Positions 12,410 through 24,000 of a stretch of DNA of 64,000 nucleotides are shown one piece after another. How positions within the stretch are numbered: the first letter of the stretch is position 1; the number at the start of each line of letters is the position of its first letter. The stretch comes from Desmodesmus armatus (taxonomy: Eukaryota; Chlorophyta; Chlorophyceae; Sphaeropleales; Scenedesmaceae). The notes under the pieces are model-generated. The model did no database searches. It saw only the letters and a list, made by a program, of their open reading frames with translations, and was not told the DNA's origin. The DNA lies in assembly GCA_007449985.2 (NCBI GenBank), contig VIIQ02000600.1:372001-436000 (forward strand). The letters run 5' to 3'. The position numbers were made by a program, and so were the translations under genes.

Positions 12410-15400
12410 GTTGGCGTTCTTTCAATCGTCTTTGGTTTGATGGTCGCTGGCCAGCGGAAGAGGGCTGCTGCTTGGTTGGGCGTGCAGCAGTGAAGCTGGA
12501 CCAGTTCGACGGATTATCCAACTCAGGTCTCTACAGAATACGCCTCAACAGCGTCGTGTGTACATACGTTGTCAAACCGCTGGTTCACCGGTGGTCCCAT
12601 CCCGGGCGGTCAACAGCAGTCAACTTATGTGCAGCAAAGCGCGGCAGACATGAGCTTTAGCATGCCAAGCGCTGGTTGAGGTAGTTCAGGTCAATGTTCT
12701 GGGGGCGGTGGCGGCTTGGTGTTCACCCACAAAGAATGACCACCTGGACCACTGATCACTGACAGTGGCTCCTGCATTTCTTGCTGCTGCGTATTTTCGC
12801 TTTTGCAGTGCTTCTACGGTGTCCTTTATGGATGTGACTACCCCTCACTCAACTGGTGTGCGCAGACTCAGCTTGCAGAACCACAGTGGGCAGTCAGTGT
12901 CCTCGCCAGCCTGGCCCCCACCCATATAGTTGGTGTCCGATCCCGTCGCATGAGTGTTGCACAACGAATGCAGCAACAGCTTTCAAGCGCACATTGAGTT
13001 TCTGCACCTACAATAGCCTTGCCAGATGCGAAGTGTGCACTTCTGGTCCTGTCCTGACTGATGGTCTGATCACTAATGATGGTTCACGATGCAACAGAAT
13101 AAGAATGTACCCTCTTGATTATGAAGCTAGCAGCCTCGTGTGTTGCACATCTGCCCAATGTTGCGTTGTACTGGATATCAAGGACTGCTCAGGATGCAAG
13201 GCTGTCAGGTTGCCTACGGCGCTATCCCTCATTTTTCACAATACGTGCACTGGCTCATCGTATTGACAGCATTGTAGCTATCAGACTCTCAATCAGCGAC
13301 TTGGGTAGTCCCATTCCAGTTTTGTGTGCCCACACCACCCACCAGCCTGAGCCCCACCCGGTACCTTGGTGATGTTCACTGAGGGGTAACGATGCGGATA
13401 AACTTATCAGCCTGAGCCTGAGAGCTGTCAGTTTATGCTGAGAATCTTGGCATCTTGTCGATCCGATACACAGCAACAATGCAGCCCCAGTTACAGTGGG
13501 CTGCTACTGAGCCCCTCGGCATCCCAAAAGATAACCACGCGACCACAACAGTCGGTATGCAACAGGCGTAAATCAAGCGGGGTGTCCTCCTGCCAAGCTC
13601 TGTTGCTAGACACAAGCAAAGCAGCAGGAAAAGAGGTCCACTCATGCACAACTGCTGTTGGCTCAGATGTGTGCAACATCTGGCGCTGGGCGCAGGATGC
13701 CCACACTCACTGGATGCGCTGACCGCTGAAGATATGCACAGCTGCAAAGCCAGCTTCACTACTGCTGAGTCCAAACTTGACGTGGTGCCATCTGTATACC
13801 ACATGGGCACAGTGGGCATCACTGCCCACTTGAGCCGATGCAGCAAGCAAGTCGATCAACGAGCTACAAGTACACACAACTCTACTACTGCATCTAAGCA
13901 AAGTGGAGCCTGTCGCGGTGTATGTCAACAGCACAAGAACTGGTCAGCTGGTCACATACGAGAGCAACAGCACGTGCAGTGGGGATTGTGCCCCAGTCAC
14001 TATAGTAGCGCACCCCACAGGGGTGCTTCCAAGGTGCTGACCCCTGCGTCCAAACACCTGTGGTCATGGCATGCAACTGAGCATCCTCCCAGCAGTGTCA
14101 CACACATAAGGGCACAGGCCCAAGTCAGTCATGACAGTCACAACAGGTCGCGCAACTGTGGCACAATCCCTCTCCGTGCTGACAAAATGCAGGATGCGCA
14201 GCAAGGCCTGCAGGCACGTAGACACTGCAAGAAAGAAGAAGGAAACAGGCAAAGCAGCTGTGTTTGAATCTACAGCATGCATGCACAGGCACAATCACCA
14301 CGCCGCTTAGCGAGGCTGTTTGACCGCTGCTCTTGCAGAAACCAACACACCTGACGCAACGTACAGACCTAAAGATTTCAAAATTAAACAACAAAAGCAG
14401 CAGCCGTGCCCATGCCTCACGACTCCCGGCCCTCTGTGAACAGTACGGCCGGCCATGCTGGGCGCCAAACGCAGCGCAGCTTGTATCCTACAGCACATTC
14501 ACCCCTGGCTCAACCCAATGCCAGTTGAAGTCACTGCATGCGCAAGCCTGCAAAACAAAAGGCTTGCTCTGCCGGCTGCCATCCAGCGGGTCACGAGGCT
14601 TGACAACAAGACTTGGATACCCTTTGTTCCACACGAAAAAGATGCGTCGTCAAAGCAACTCTGCAGGGCTGGTTGCAGTGTGTAAATTCTCCCACTCCCA
14701 CAATACACACTGCTGTGGGTTGGGAGAGGCTCAACATGCGCCACTCGCAAACCCAAAAAACCTTTCAGCATGTACATACAATACTCAAGCAAGTGTGTCA
14801 GATACGCTGAATACAGCCCACGCCCCTACTGGAAACAACACCCCAGGCGCAATCTCAGACCTGCCGCGCATGCCCCGAGGTGGGGCCCATCACCCTGTAC
14901 TTTCCTGCGCCCAGATAGAAGCGCACGACAGCCCATCAGACAGCAGCTGCAGCAGCACCAGCCCCTCCAAGCATTCTTTGCCTGAAGTGCCATTGGGCAT
15001 CTAGGTGCTGCACTGCCGGCACCCCTTTTGGGATCTACGTTACCACAAAGATACCACCGCAAGTAGACCGACGCCTTGGCAGTCCAGCGTTGCCAACTGG
15101 TCCGACCATGACCAAGACCTTGTACATGCCTGATGAAACCCGCGCAAGGCCAAGCCAAGCCACTCAGGCCAAGCAGGGTATGGCAGGGAAGAGCCACACC
15201 CAAGCGCTAGTGAGTGGGCGCTTTCCTGCGCTGGGAAGGTCTTCCTTGCCCCTTTTCAGAGCCAGATAGGCCTACAGCCGCATGCATGATGCTTGCACAT
15301 TGCCATGGGCACTGCACGACACTGAAGCTGCTTTGTTTGCCCCAGGTGCAGTCCTAGGCCTTCACTACGGCCCAAACCCATCACCCTATCAGCCCAGTGT

Positions 15401-16382
15401 ACCAGCCCAACCAAGCCACACTCCATACACATGTGCATTGGTGGAAAAAAACCTGCACACAAAAGCTCAACAGCAAGGGAGTCTGCTTGGCAGCTGCTGG
15501 TGCACAGGCACACTACTAGAGTCTGTGCACACCTGCTGGCAAAGGCACACATGCACACTACTGCCGCATGTGCCGCAAGAGCCATGCGGCACATGGACAC
15601 AAGCGCAAGGCATAAATCACGACCGCTCAAGGGATGAGCCCAAGCGCGCACACCATACGGCCAATCAATGGTCTGAGTGAGACGTGGTGGCAGCCTTGCT
15701 CAGCACCTTTCTATCGCAGTAGCTGGCAAAGCCGCAGCTTTAGAGAGCACATGCCGTGCGACGCTGCGGCAGCAACTGTTGTTGCAGAAGGTGCTGTCAC
15801 TGCAACCTGTCTGCTGTGCAGCTCCAGCCCTGCACAGCATCAGCAGGTGTATCAGGTGCACGCGCCAGGCCCCAAGAGCGCCATTTACCACACCACAAGG
15901 ACCATTCAAGCCCATGGTCTCTCCCCCAGCCACCAACACTGCTACCTACCAACACAAGTGGCACACACACAGCCCAGAACATACATGGCTGGAGCATTGA
16001 AGGCTGTCACTACGGCAGCAGGGCACAGCAAACTGCTGACACAGCTTAGCCAGTCCAAACAGCCACTGACACACATGCCGCAGCAGCAAAGGAGGCATGC
16101 ATGCTGCAGTCCCTGCTGCAGCTCAGTATCCTGCTGATACTAGTTCACATGTCTGCCCACTGTGGCAGCACCTGACACACACTATTACCCCAGCTGCACC
16201 AGAGCTGGTCTGGTGCCAATGCGCCCTGCCAAAAAAACTGCAAAACCCCAGCCCAGGCATGCATGGCCTGGGCCAGGCAACACAACTTCACGGAAAAGCC
16301 ACGTCCGCACACGTGTAAACATCATACTCCTGAGACCTCCGCCCACACCCCTGCACAATGGGACATGGGGTGCAGCCCTTCC
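12410..16382. other. Intergenic between the two LysM genes
   Basis: About 4 kb. Open frames exist on both strands (for example plus-strand 14333-15004), but none has domain resemblance, biased composition or splice-compatible neighbours. The left part should hold the promoter of LysM copy 1 and the right end the 3' UTR of copy 2. Confidence 0.45.
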
Positions 16383-18069
16383 CTACCGGCCGAACCCAAA
16401 GGAGAGGGGTGACACCACCCTAGTCCCTGAGGCCGCAGGAGCCCCATTGGTGGTTACTGGCGTGACGCCACCAAAGAATGGCAAGAACCCACCCCGCTGC
16501 ACCACCATCCCCTGCTGCTGCTGCTGTTGCGGCTGCTGCTGCTGCTGGGGCTGTGTGGTGGTGGTGGTTGTGGTGGTCTGAGTGGTCTGGCCGGATGGTT
16601 GTGCTGTTGGTGGTGGTGGTGGCGATGGTGTCGCTGCCGGTGGTGGTGGTGGTGTTGCTGCTGGTGGTGGTGGTGGTGTTGCTGCTGGTGGTGGTGGAGG
16701 AGGCTCAGCCCTAGGGGCAGGGGGAGGTGGTGGGGAAGGTGGGGGAGGCTGTGGCTTAGGTGCTGGGGCAGGCGCTGGGGGAGGCTCAGGGGTGGGAGCT
16801 GTTGCTGACAGGCGGGGAGCTGGGGCACCGCCCTCAACCTTGGCCAGGTCTGCAGGGCAACAGACAGCACGACAGCATCCAGGGAAGGTGTTGGCAGGGT
16901 GACGCAACTGAAGCACGCATGCAGCTGCAGGGTGGCTTGCAGTGCTGGCCGTGTGTGCTGAGCTGTGGATTGCTGACAATGCTACATGATGGTTTCCCAG
17001 TGCACCAAGAGTGAGCAACAGCACTGCTGTTATCTTCGTGAATCAGGAGCCGCCTTTTGAGCCCCCTGTGTCATGAGAACAAGTGTCAAAGCCACATGCA
17101 GCTAGCGCTTGCTGCTGGCGCGAGCTGTAGGTGTCTCTGTCCTGCCACCGCAGCGCCTAGGGTCCGCTCAGCACTGCATGATGTGTCTACTCACTTCCGA
17201 TGTTGCAGATTTGTATGAAGCGCCCGTTGAGTCGGGAGAAGTCTTGGATGTTCTTTGAGTTGCGCTCGCGCAAGTCTGCCTCAGAAACCCCCAAATCCTG
17301 GGCGATTGTAGCAATTCTGTCGTCGATTGTTGCTCTGTACAGGTAGCAGCCTGGGTTGTCTGGGTCTAGTGACATCGGATACTTCTCCTTTTGCAGCAGC
17401 CTTCTGGCGGCTGCTTGTGGTCTGACACTGTTGCAGCACAGCAGGGCACAGCGACACAGCACAGTTTGATCAAGCATTTTCCTTCTCCTTTGAGGGAGTT
17501 GTGTGGCGGTGAGGCTGTTTGCGCGCAAAGGCAGGTAATGCTGCAGGGTAAGGGCCAGTGGGCCAGGCAGCAAAAGGGGGTTGGCACCACCAGGCCAGAG
17601 CCACAGAGGCCGACCAAAGCATAGCTGAGCGGGAAGAAACTGACTGATAAAGCTCCGTTGACCGCAACAAAGCTGTGAGGAAGCAGCAGAGACAGTCGGA
17701 CAAAGGCTTACTTTGTGCGTAGGCTCCTGTGCTGATTGCTGCTAGCCGCTGTGCTGCCTGCAGCAAGTGAAGCGAGGAATAAGTTGATACCCCTGCCGTT
17801 GATGCACTATCAGCTCAGCTTTATGATCAGGGACGGGGATTGGCAGCATCAGCTCAACACCCTCAACAGTGGTTTCTGCTGCTGTGCATTGCTTTGGTCG
17901 AACGGTTGCCAAGCGAGACGGACAAGCCCCATTGATGTAGTTGTAGTATTCAAGTGTCGGCATCAAAGCACGCGGTCAGCAACAACCACCGCTTTGTGGT
18001 TCACAAGTCACCTGGCAACATCAGAAGCACTAGGACAGCAACCACAGCAGTAGCTGACCAGCCTGCCAT
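16383..18069 (-). CDS. Secreted LysM-domain protein with Pro-rich tail (copy 2)
   Basis: Paralogue of the gene at 10182-12409 with the same four-exon plan and the same intron phases 1-2-1: exons 18069-18012, 17757-17712, 17427-17195, 16849-16383; about 267 aa. Exon 1 is a signal peptide (MAGWSATAVVAVLVLLMLP). Exon 3 has the Arg-Arg-Leu-Leu-Gln segment and a LysM domain (GCYLYRATIDDRIATIAQDL; RFIQICNIG). Exon 4 differs from copy 1: it carries P(n)A and P(n) blocks of the hydroxyproline-rich type, then poly-Thr, a poly-Gln stretch and a Gly/Phe-containing C-terminus. The usual SGDT of the LysM loop is replaced by a shorter TIDD, so glycan binding may be altered. It probably acts in the cell wall or extracellular matrix. 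Confidence 0.85.
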
Positions 18070-20815
18070 GGTTCTTAACGTAGCGGTCATCAGTTTTAAC
18101 AGTAAGTTCACTGGCGGAGCAACTGCAGGTCGAGGAAGGTTGCCAAAACGTCAAACGTGCAGGCACAAGTGCCGTTCGCAGTGGCGATGACGTGTTTCCA
18201 CTTGTCAATGTCGAGAACAAGCCTCTTGTTCTGCTTTACGAGGCGGAGGCAGCTAAACTCCTGAAATCACACTTCTTGCGCCGGTCAACATACCTGGGGG
18301 ACCCCCTAGTGACCTGCGTGAGGCAAAAGTCAAGTGTGCGTTTCTTAAACGGCGCTCCTGCGCTAAACCCGTCGAACAGGCCGCGGTGGTGTTTTCCCGC
18401 TGCCCTGTGTGTGCGTTTCGGTCTGCAAACCTGCCAGGCAGGGGGGGGGGGGTCCCCACCATTTTTGGACGGTACTTGCCTGCTGAGCTGTGGTGGCTAC
18501 TCAGCTTGCTGAGTCGCATGGCACAGAATTGCAAGTCCCCCTGTCCCAACACAGCAGTGCAAGACAATGACCGCGGGGGTTTGATGCTACTTTGGAGAAA
18601 ATATCTTTTTGTGAGTGTGCTGGCAGGCTGGCCAGCCAGGGGGGGTCCCCCCTTTTGGTGGGTGGTTTCCCTGTTGTGGTGTGTTTGAAGCTGGTTGCGT
18701 TGGATGGGGTTGCAGTGCTGTGGTGGTTGGTCGTGTGTACATGCGTTGCTCCTGCATTGCTGCTGTGTCTTGGGCCAAGGCAGCAGTGATGGTCTGCTGC
18801 TGCAGTTCGCACACAGCCACGAGGACCAGACTCTGGTCCTCTGAGAGTGCTGGCCAGCACAAGGGTGTGCTAATGCCGCCCTTGTGTGCTGCTTGGATGG
18901 TGTGTAACCAGCCAGAAGCAACTTGCCAACCCCAAGTTGGGGTCCCCCGCCTCCCTCTGGCATTGCTTTGATGCCGACGCAGCTACTAGCCGTGGCACTG
19001 CCTCTTTTGTGGAGGGGGGAGACCCCCCTCACACTCCCCCCCATCATGCCCATGGCCAATGCATGGCTCCTGCCCCCCTACTAGGGTAGCTGGCATGTGG
19101 GGTCGATGAAAACCCCGGCCAGGCAGACCCTCATGTTATGGTGCGGCATTGTTAAGCCTCGGGCAAGTTGCCAGACAGCCAGGTGGCTCAGGCTGTTTCG
19201 GTGACACGATCGAGGTGTCCCTCGTTTGGATCGAACACAGCAGCAGTGCCTCGACTGAAGTCATAATGTACCTCGATTGCAATTAGTTCTGTTTGAAAGC
19301 ACACGTCTCGATGCCCGGGGCCTTCTGCACGCGGTCTCGACATACACGTGGCCACGATCTTTTGCTTCCATTGCTGTTCTTTGCCGCCCTTCTGCGGCCC
19401 CTTACGGACTTTAAGTTGCCGTTCCATGCTGAACGTGGAATCATCGGGTCTGCGTACGCAAGGTGCAGGAGGTCACACAAATCTTCTCACAGGAAATCAC
19501 ACATTTGCTCTTTTTTTTGGGGCCCCCCAGTCACTCCGAAGGATCCTGCGGAATCCTTCTCCGAGGACAGCACCTCGACACGCATGTTATGTGACGGAGC
19601 CTTTCCCGGGTAACCGCCTGGCGCCACACGGCCCCGGGTGGCTTGATGGGACTGTGGGCCAGGGAGCACAGGTGCTACCCGTTTTCATGGTCCGTACTCA
19701 GCAGAAAAGTGCTGAATTGCAATGATCAGGGCATCTGACGTCAATGCTAGCTCGCTTGGAGCTTTTCAGCATAGTCAGCAGTCCTGCAGCAGCAGCAGCA
19801 GCAAGGCTGGCACGTGCACGTTGGCACTATGCTGCCAATCACACTCCTGTCCCCTCACTACCAACACCAAGTGGCATGAGCAGTCTGTTCCCCGCTCCAA
19901 TTATTCATACACAATTCCGCGCCACACATGCCTCGTGTGCCCCTGCCTCTACTCCTTCCTTCCCTGAGGGCCAGCCAGCAAGACCCTGCCACTGTCCATG
20001 GATCCAATAAACAAAAACTTAACAGTCAACTGTTCCAGTGTGTTGCTTATGTAGCAATTACAACACAATCACTTGTTGCAAGGAAGGCCAAGGCAGCTGC
20101 TCAAGGTTGGCATCCACACCAAGCTTTGAAGCTTCCCTGGTCTGACTTCTTCAGTCAGACCAAACAGCATACTAGGCCTAAGGCTGTCTAGTCCAACGCA
20201 AAGTCGCCTGTGACTGTAGCCAAAAAACATGGCACCTCAACAGCCACCCTGCCCCCAGATGCTGTCATCATCTTCTAGTGCACATAGTGGTGGTCATCTG
20301 GGGGGCTTCGTGTTGGCCGCATATCCCTGCAGAAGCAGACACACAGCAGGCAGGTGCAGCACTCTTTAGCACAGAAGCCTGGGCCCAATCAAAGTACACA
20401 TCCAACCATCCTACAGCAAACCATCCTGTGCCATGGTGAACAGCACACTACTAGGTGAGCGTTCACAGCTGCCCGCAAGCGTCTCCAAGATACCTATCCG
20501 CACAAGCTCCCATTACCTCCCAAACTGGCCCTTCCGTGCCAGGGGTTGGTGCACCCTTTCGTAGCAAAACCCTAGACAGCGTAGACTGCACAGCAGACAC
20601 CCACACACCAGCACAGGACCCCAGCAGCTTCTCACCTCGCACGCAGCCAGCGACTGTTTCCCGCCAAGGTGGCTGCTTCCCGCCAAAAAGACCTTTCAGG
20701 ATCTCAGCACTGCCTGGCAAGGCCACATGATAGGTCAGGCCCAAGGGGCCAACCTGACTCAATAGCTGCCCAGCTGGAAGCTGCATGCATCCAACAGAGC
20801 CACCACCGCTGCTGT
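18070..20815. other. Intergenic between LysM copy 2 and CobW gene
   Basis: About 2.7 kb. It includes a segment (about 18290-19060) with recurring GGGG(G)TCCCC near-palindromes that looks like repeat-derived DNA. About 19190-19700 has a different, TCGA-richer composition. No protein resemblance was recognised. The right end should be the 3' UTR of the CobW gene. Confidence 0.4.
18290..19060. repeat. Possible dispersed repeat with GGGGTCCCC palindromes
   Basis: Near-palindromic G(n)TCC(n) or G(n)AGAC(n) blocks occur near 18440, 18640, 18940 and 19015. I found no terminal inverted repeats, target-site duplication or transposase, so its nature as a mobile element is only suspected. Confidence 0.3.
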
Positions 20816-20912
20816 TCAGCTGGGCTCACAGCACTGCTCAAAGGCCGCCTGCAAAGCAGCCTGGTCCAAGCCCCTGCCGATCAGCACTAGCCGGCTGAGC
20901 CTGCCAGCACCC

Positions 20913-21001
<89 letters not shown>

Positions 21002-24000
21002 GAACTGCTGCCAGCTGGCCCCAGGTGCTATGTCATATAGGTCGTACACTGCCTGGAAGAGGTGCACACGGTCACTGTCAGACACATCAAGCAACCCTTC
21101 ATACGCAGCAGCTGCGGCACAGCAGGACTAGCTGCTGCCACTGCTGCTGCTGCTGCTGCTGGCGAAGGATCTGCACCGGCAGCTCCAGGAGCAGTAGTAC
21201 CAGCTGCTGAAGCTGTGTTTGCATCCTGTGCTGCAGCTGCTGCTGCTGGAGTTGCCGAGCCTGCAACAACAGGCTGCTGCTGCTGCTGCTCCCACAGCAG
21301 ATGCTCAACCCAGGCCCTAAACCTCCCCATGTTGACAGGCCGTGTGCTACGAAGTGCGATCGTTCGCACAGCAGCATCATGTGCTTGGCAGTTACTAGAC
21401 GCAGCAGCTGGACCATGGTGGTGGTGCTCAGGGTCGAAGCAGCTGGGGTTGCTGCACTGTGTACTGCTGAGGCCGCTGCTGCTGTCACCGGCAGTAGTAG
21501 CCTCACAGGCTGCTGCTGCAGAGGTACCGGCTGCCTGAGCAATCCTGTCTCCCAGCCAGGCCAGCGGCTCCTGCAGGGCAGGTAGCTGCTGACTGGAGCC
21601 TGGGAGGGAGGCTGGCTGTGCAGCTAATGTTGGTGACAGAGTGGCGGCAGCAGTGCAAGGAGGCACTGGCGGCTGCTCAGGCTGCTGGGGCTGCTGCTGT
21701 AGGGGATTGTTGTCCAAGAGGCGCAGCCTGTAAGCTCCTCTGTTGAGCAGCTCTGCTAGGGGTACCCTGCTGCGGGTGGTGTGTATGATGTGTGCGGTGC
21801 TGTTGATGCTGCGCAGCTGTACCTCCACTGCTGCTGCTTGAGAAGCATCGACCAAGTCCATCTGGACAGGCAGCAGGGAAGAGGCAAACAACAAGGCAAT
21901 GGGGTGATTGTTACGCAGTTGCCAATGTAGCCTACGCCATGGGGTGCAACATCATGCAAAGCTCTGGCACAAAAGCGTACGTCATGGGGTGAGACATCAA
22001 GCGAAGCACTGGAAAAAATTGCCGGAGCAAAGAGCTGACTAAAGGTATACACAGAGCCCATCCTGAACGTATACACTCAGCCCAATTTGGACGGTGGCAT
22101 GCACAAAAGGAAGGCCCACAGCAGGTGGGCTGGGTGTTGCAGATGCTGCAGCAGTCTCAGACTCATTGACTCAGCAGGAAGCCTGTTGTCTAGGCAGGCC
22201 TTCAGCAAAGATTAAGCCTTGAATGAAAAACATCATCACAGACTGCTGCATCATACTACACAACCATACGCCCTGCATGCTGGCAGTGCTTGCAAAGCTC
22301 ACATGTTAGGCACGCCAGACCAAAAGTATGAAGCACCGTTATGACAGCAGTTGCAAGTAACACACGATGCAACCACCACATGCTAAGAATGCTCTAGCTG
22401 CGGTTGCCTCAGTGCAACTGACTCTTCAGTGGGCCTGGTGTCTAGTCAGGCCTCAGCAAAGATTAAGCCTTGAGTTTGTTGATCATCAACGGCAACTTTG
22501 GATGTGACACTACAGTTCCCCACGGCACAATCAAACAGAATCACAACCAGGCAACTGGACAGCAATGACACAAACAACCAGCGCTCCAGATGACGCCCAC
22601 AAGCCACACCACACCTCCAGGGTGGCTAAGTTGGGCGGCACCTCTGGCTGCCTTCTACTGTCACCACTACCCACCACCTGATCAACCTCCCCCCCCCCCC
22701 CCCCCAGAATACCCCCCCCCCCATCTGTGTTGTCACTCAGGGGTGAAAATACCCACTTTGTCTACCTCACCCCCCAGAAGTTGAAAACTGTAAGCCCCCA
22801 ATCAGTTCTACTGGAGCCCAGATGCAAGTGCCCACCTTGTTCAGAAGTATCACGTCTGCCAGTGCCACTTGCAGCTGAGCCTCGTTTGGCTGCCCGGCTG
22901 GCCTGACTTCACCCAGCTGCCTCATGATGTTACGGCCGTCCACTAGAGTGACCACACCGTCAAGTGTGACAGCTGCCTCAAGCTCTTCGTCAGTCCATAG
23001 CTCGGCAATGATCGGCCCAGGGTTGGCCAGGCCTGCAGACACAGCATCGTTAGGACCGCAACAGCAGCAGACGTGTGGTCAGCTCGCTTACAGTCGTGCC
23101 AAGCATCAGACTTGAAGCTCATGTCAAAAAGCATTGACCAGCTGACATGTCACCAGTCTTCGACGGCACGTTGACAGCTCACAATCACTTGCGCAAGGCA
23201 GCCAATGAATGCTACAAGAGCACACCACCTGCTGTCTTGAGCCAGAACCACCCCGGTTTGAGACGTTTCAGCAGTTGCATATTTCTGCAAAGCCAGAGGC
23301 GCCCCATGACTGCACAGCTACACCTGCTGTACGTCCCCTCAACCCACACCATCTGTGACGCTGATACCAGCTGCATTCATCGTAGTCTTCAGCTCACAAA
23401 GTGTCTCCTACTAGCTTTACAAAGCGACCCCCCACCCCTACCTGTCGTCTCCACCAGCACGTAGTCAAACTTGCCGGTGTGTCCTGCATCAGCATCCAGC
23501 AGGGCCTCCAGGGCCTGAACAAACTCCGCCTTCACACTGCAGCACAGACACCCGTTGGCCAGCTCCACCCACTGGGGCACAGCCTCACGCCCACCCTGCA
23601 CAGCACACATACACCAGCAATGATGGGTAGGGTCAAGATGGACTGGAAGTGTCACAGCCTGTGTCAAATGCCCAGGTGCGCCACATATGCATTGCACAGT
23701 TCGTACCTGCTCCAAGATGCCCATTACCGGACAAGCCTGCTGGTAAGGAACCAAGACGACATGCAGTGAGTTGTGGTGACTCTACAACAGCTGCTGAACA
23801 CACACAAGGTGCCAGCCTCCTGCGCGCTTGCCGCATACCAGCAACAACATACAGCACACATTTTGGGAAAATTCACTCCAAGCAACAGAGGCAGCAGCAG
23901 CGGCACAGCCACACCTGCCCACCTGGTCGTCCTGCACAAAGGCACTCTCAATGCCGGTCTCCTCCCCAAACTCATTCAGGATGACGGCAATGCGGTGGCC

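Noticed and set aside
14333..15004. Plus-strand open frame of 223 codons between the LysM genes
   Set aside because: No family resemblance, no low-complexity bias typical of genes here, and no flanking exon that fits; likely chance.
16454..16870. Other frames over the Pro-rich exon of LysM copy 2 (poly-His, poly-Trp/Cys, poly-Gly/Ala)
   Set aside because: Shadows of the simple GGT/CCA repeats. The poly-Pro frame is the one that joins the LysM exon in phase.
18253..19059. Minus-strand open frame of 268 codons
   Set aside because: It lies in the GGGGTCCCC repeat segment, and both strands are open because of composition.
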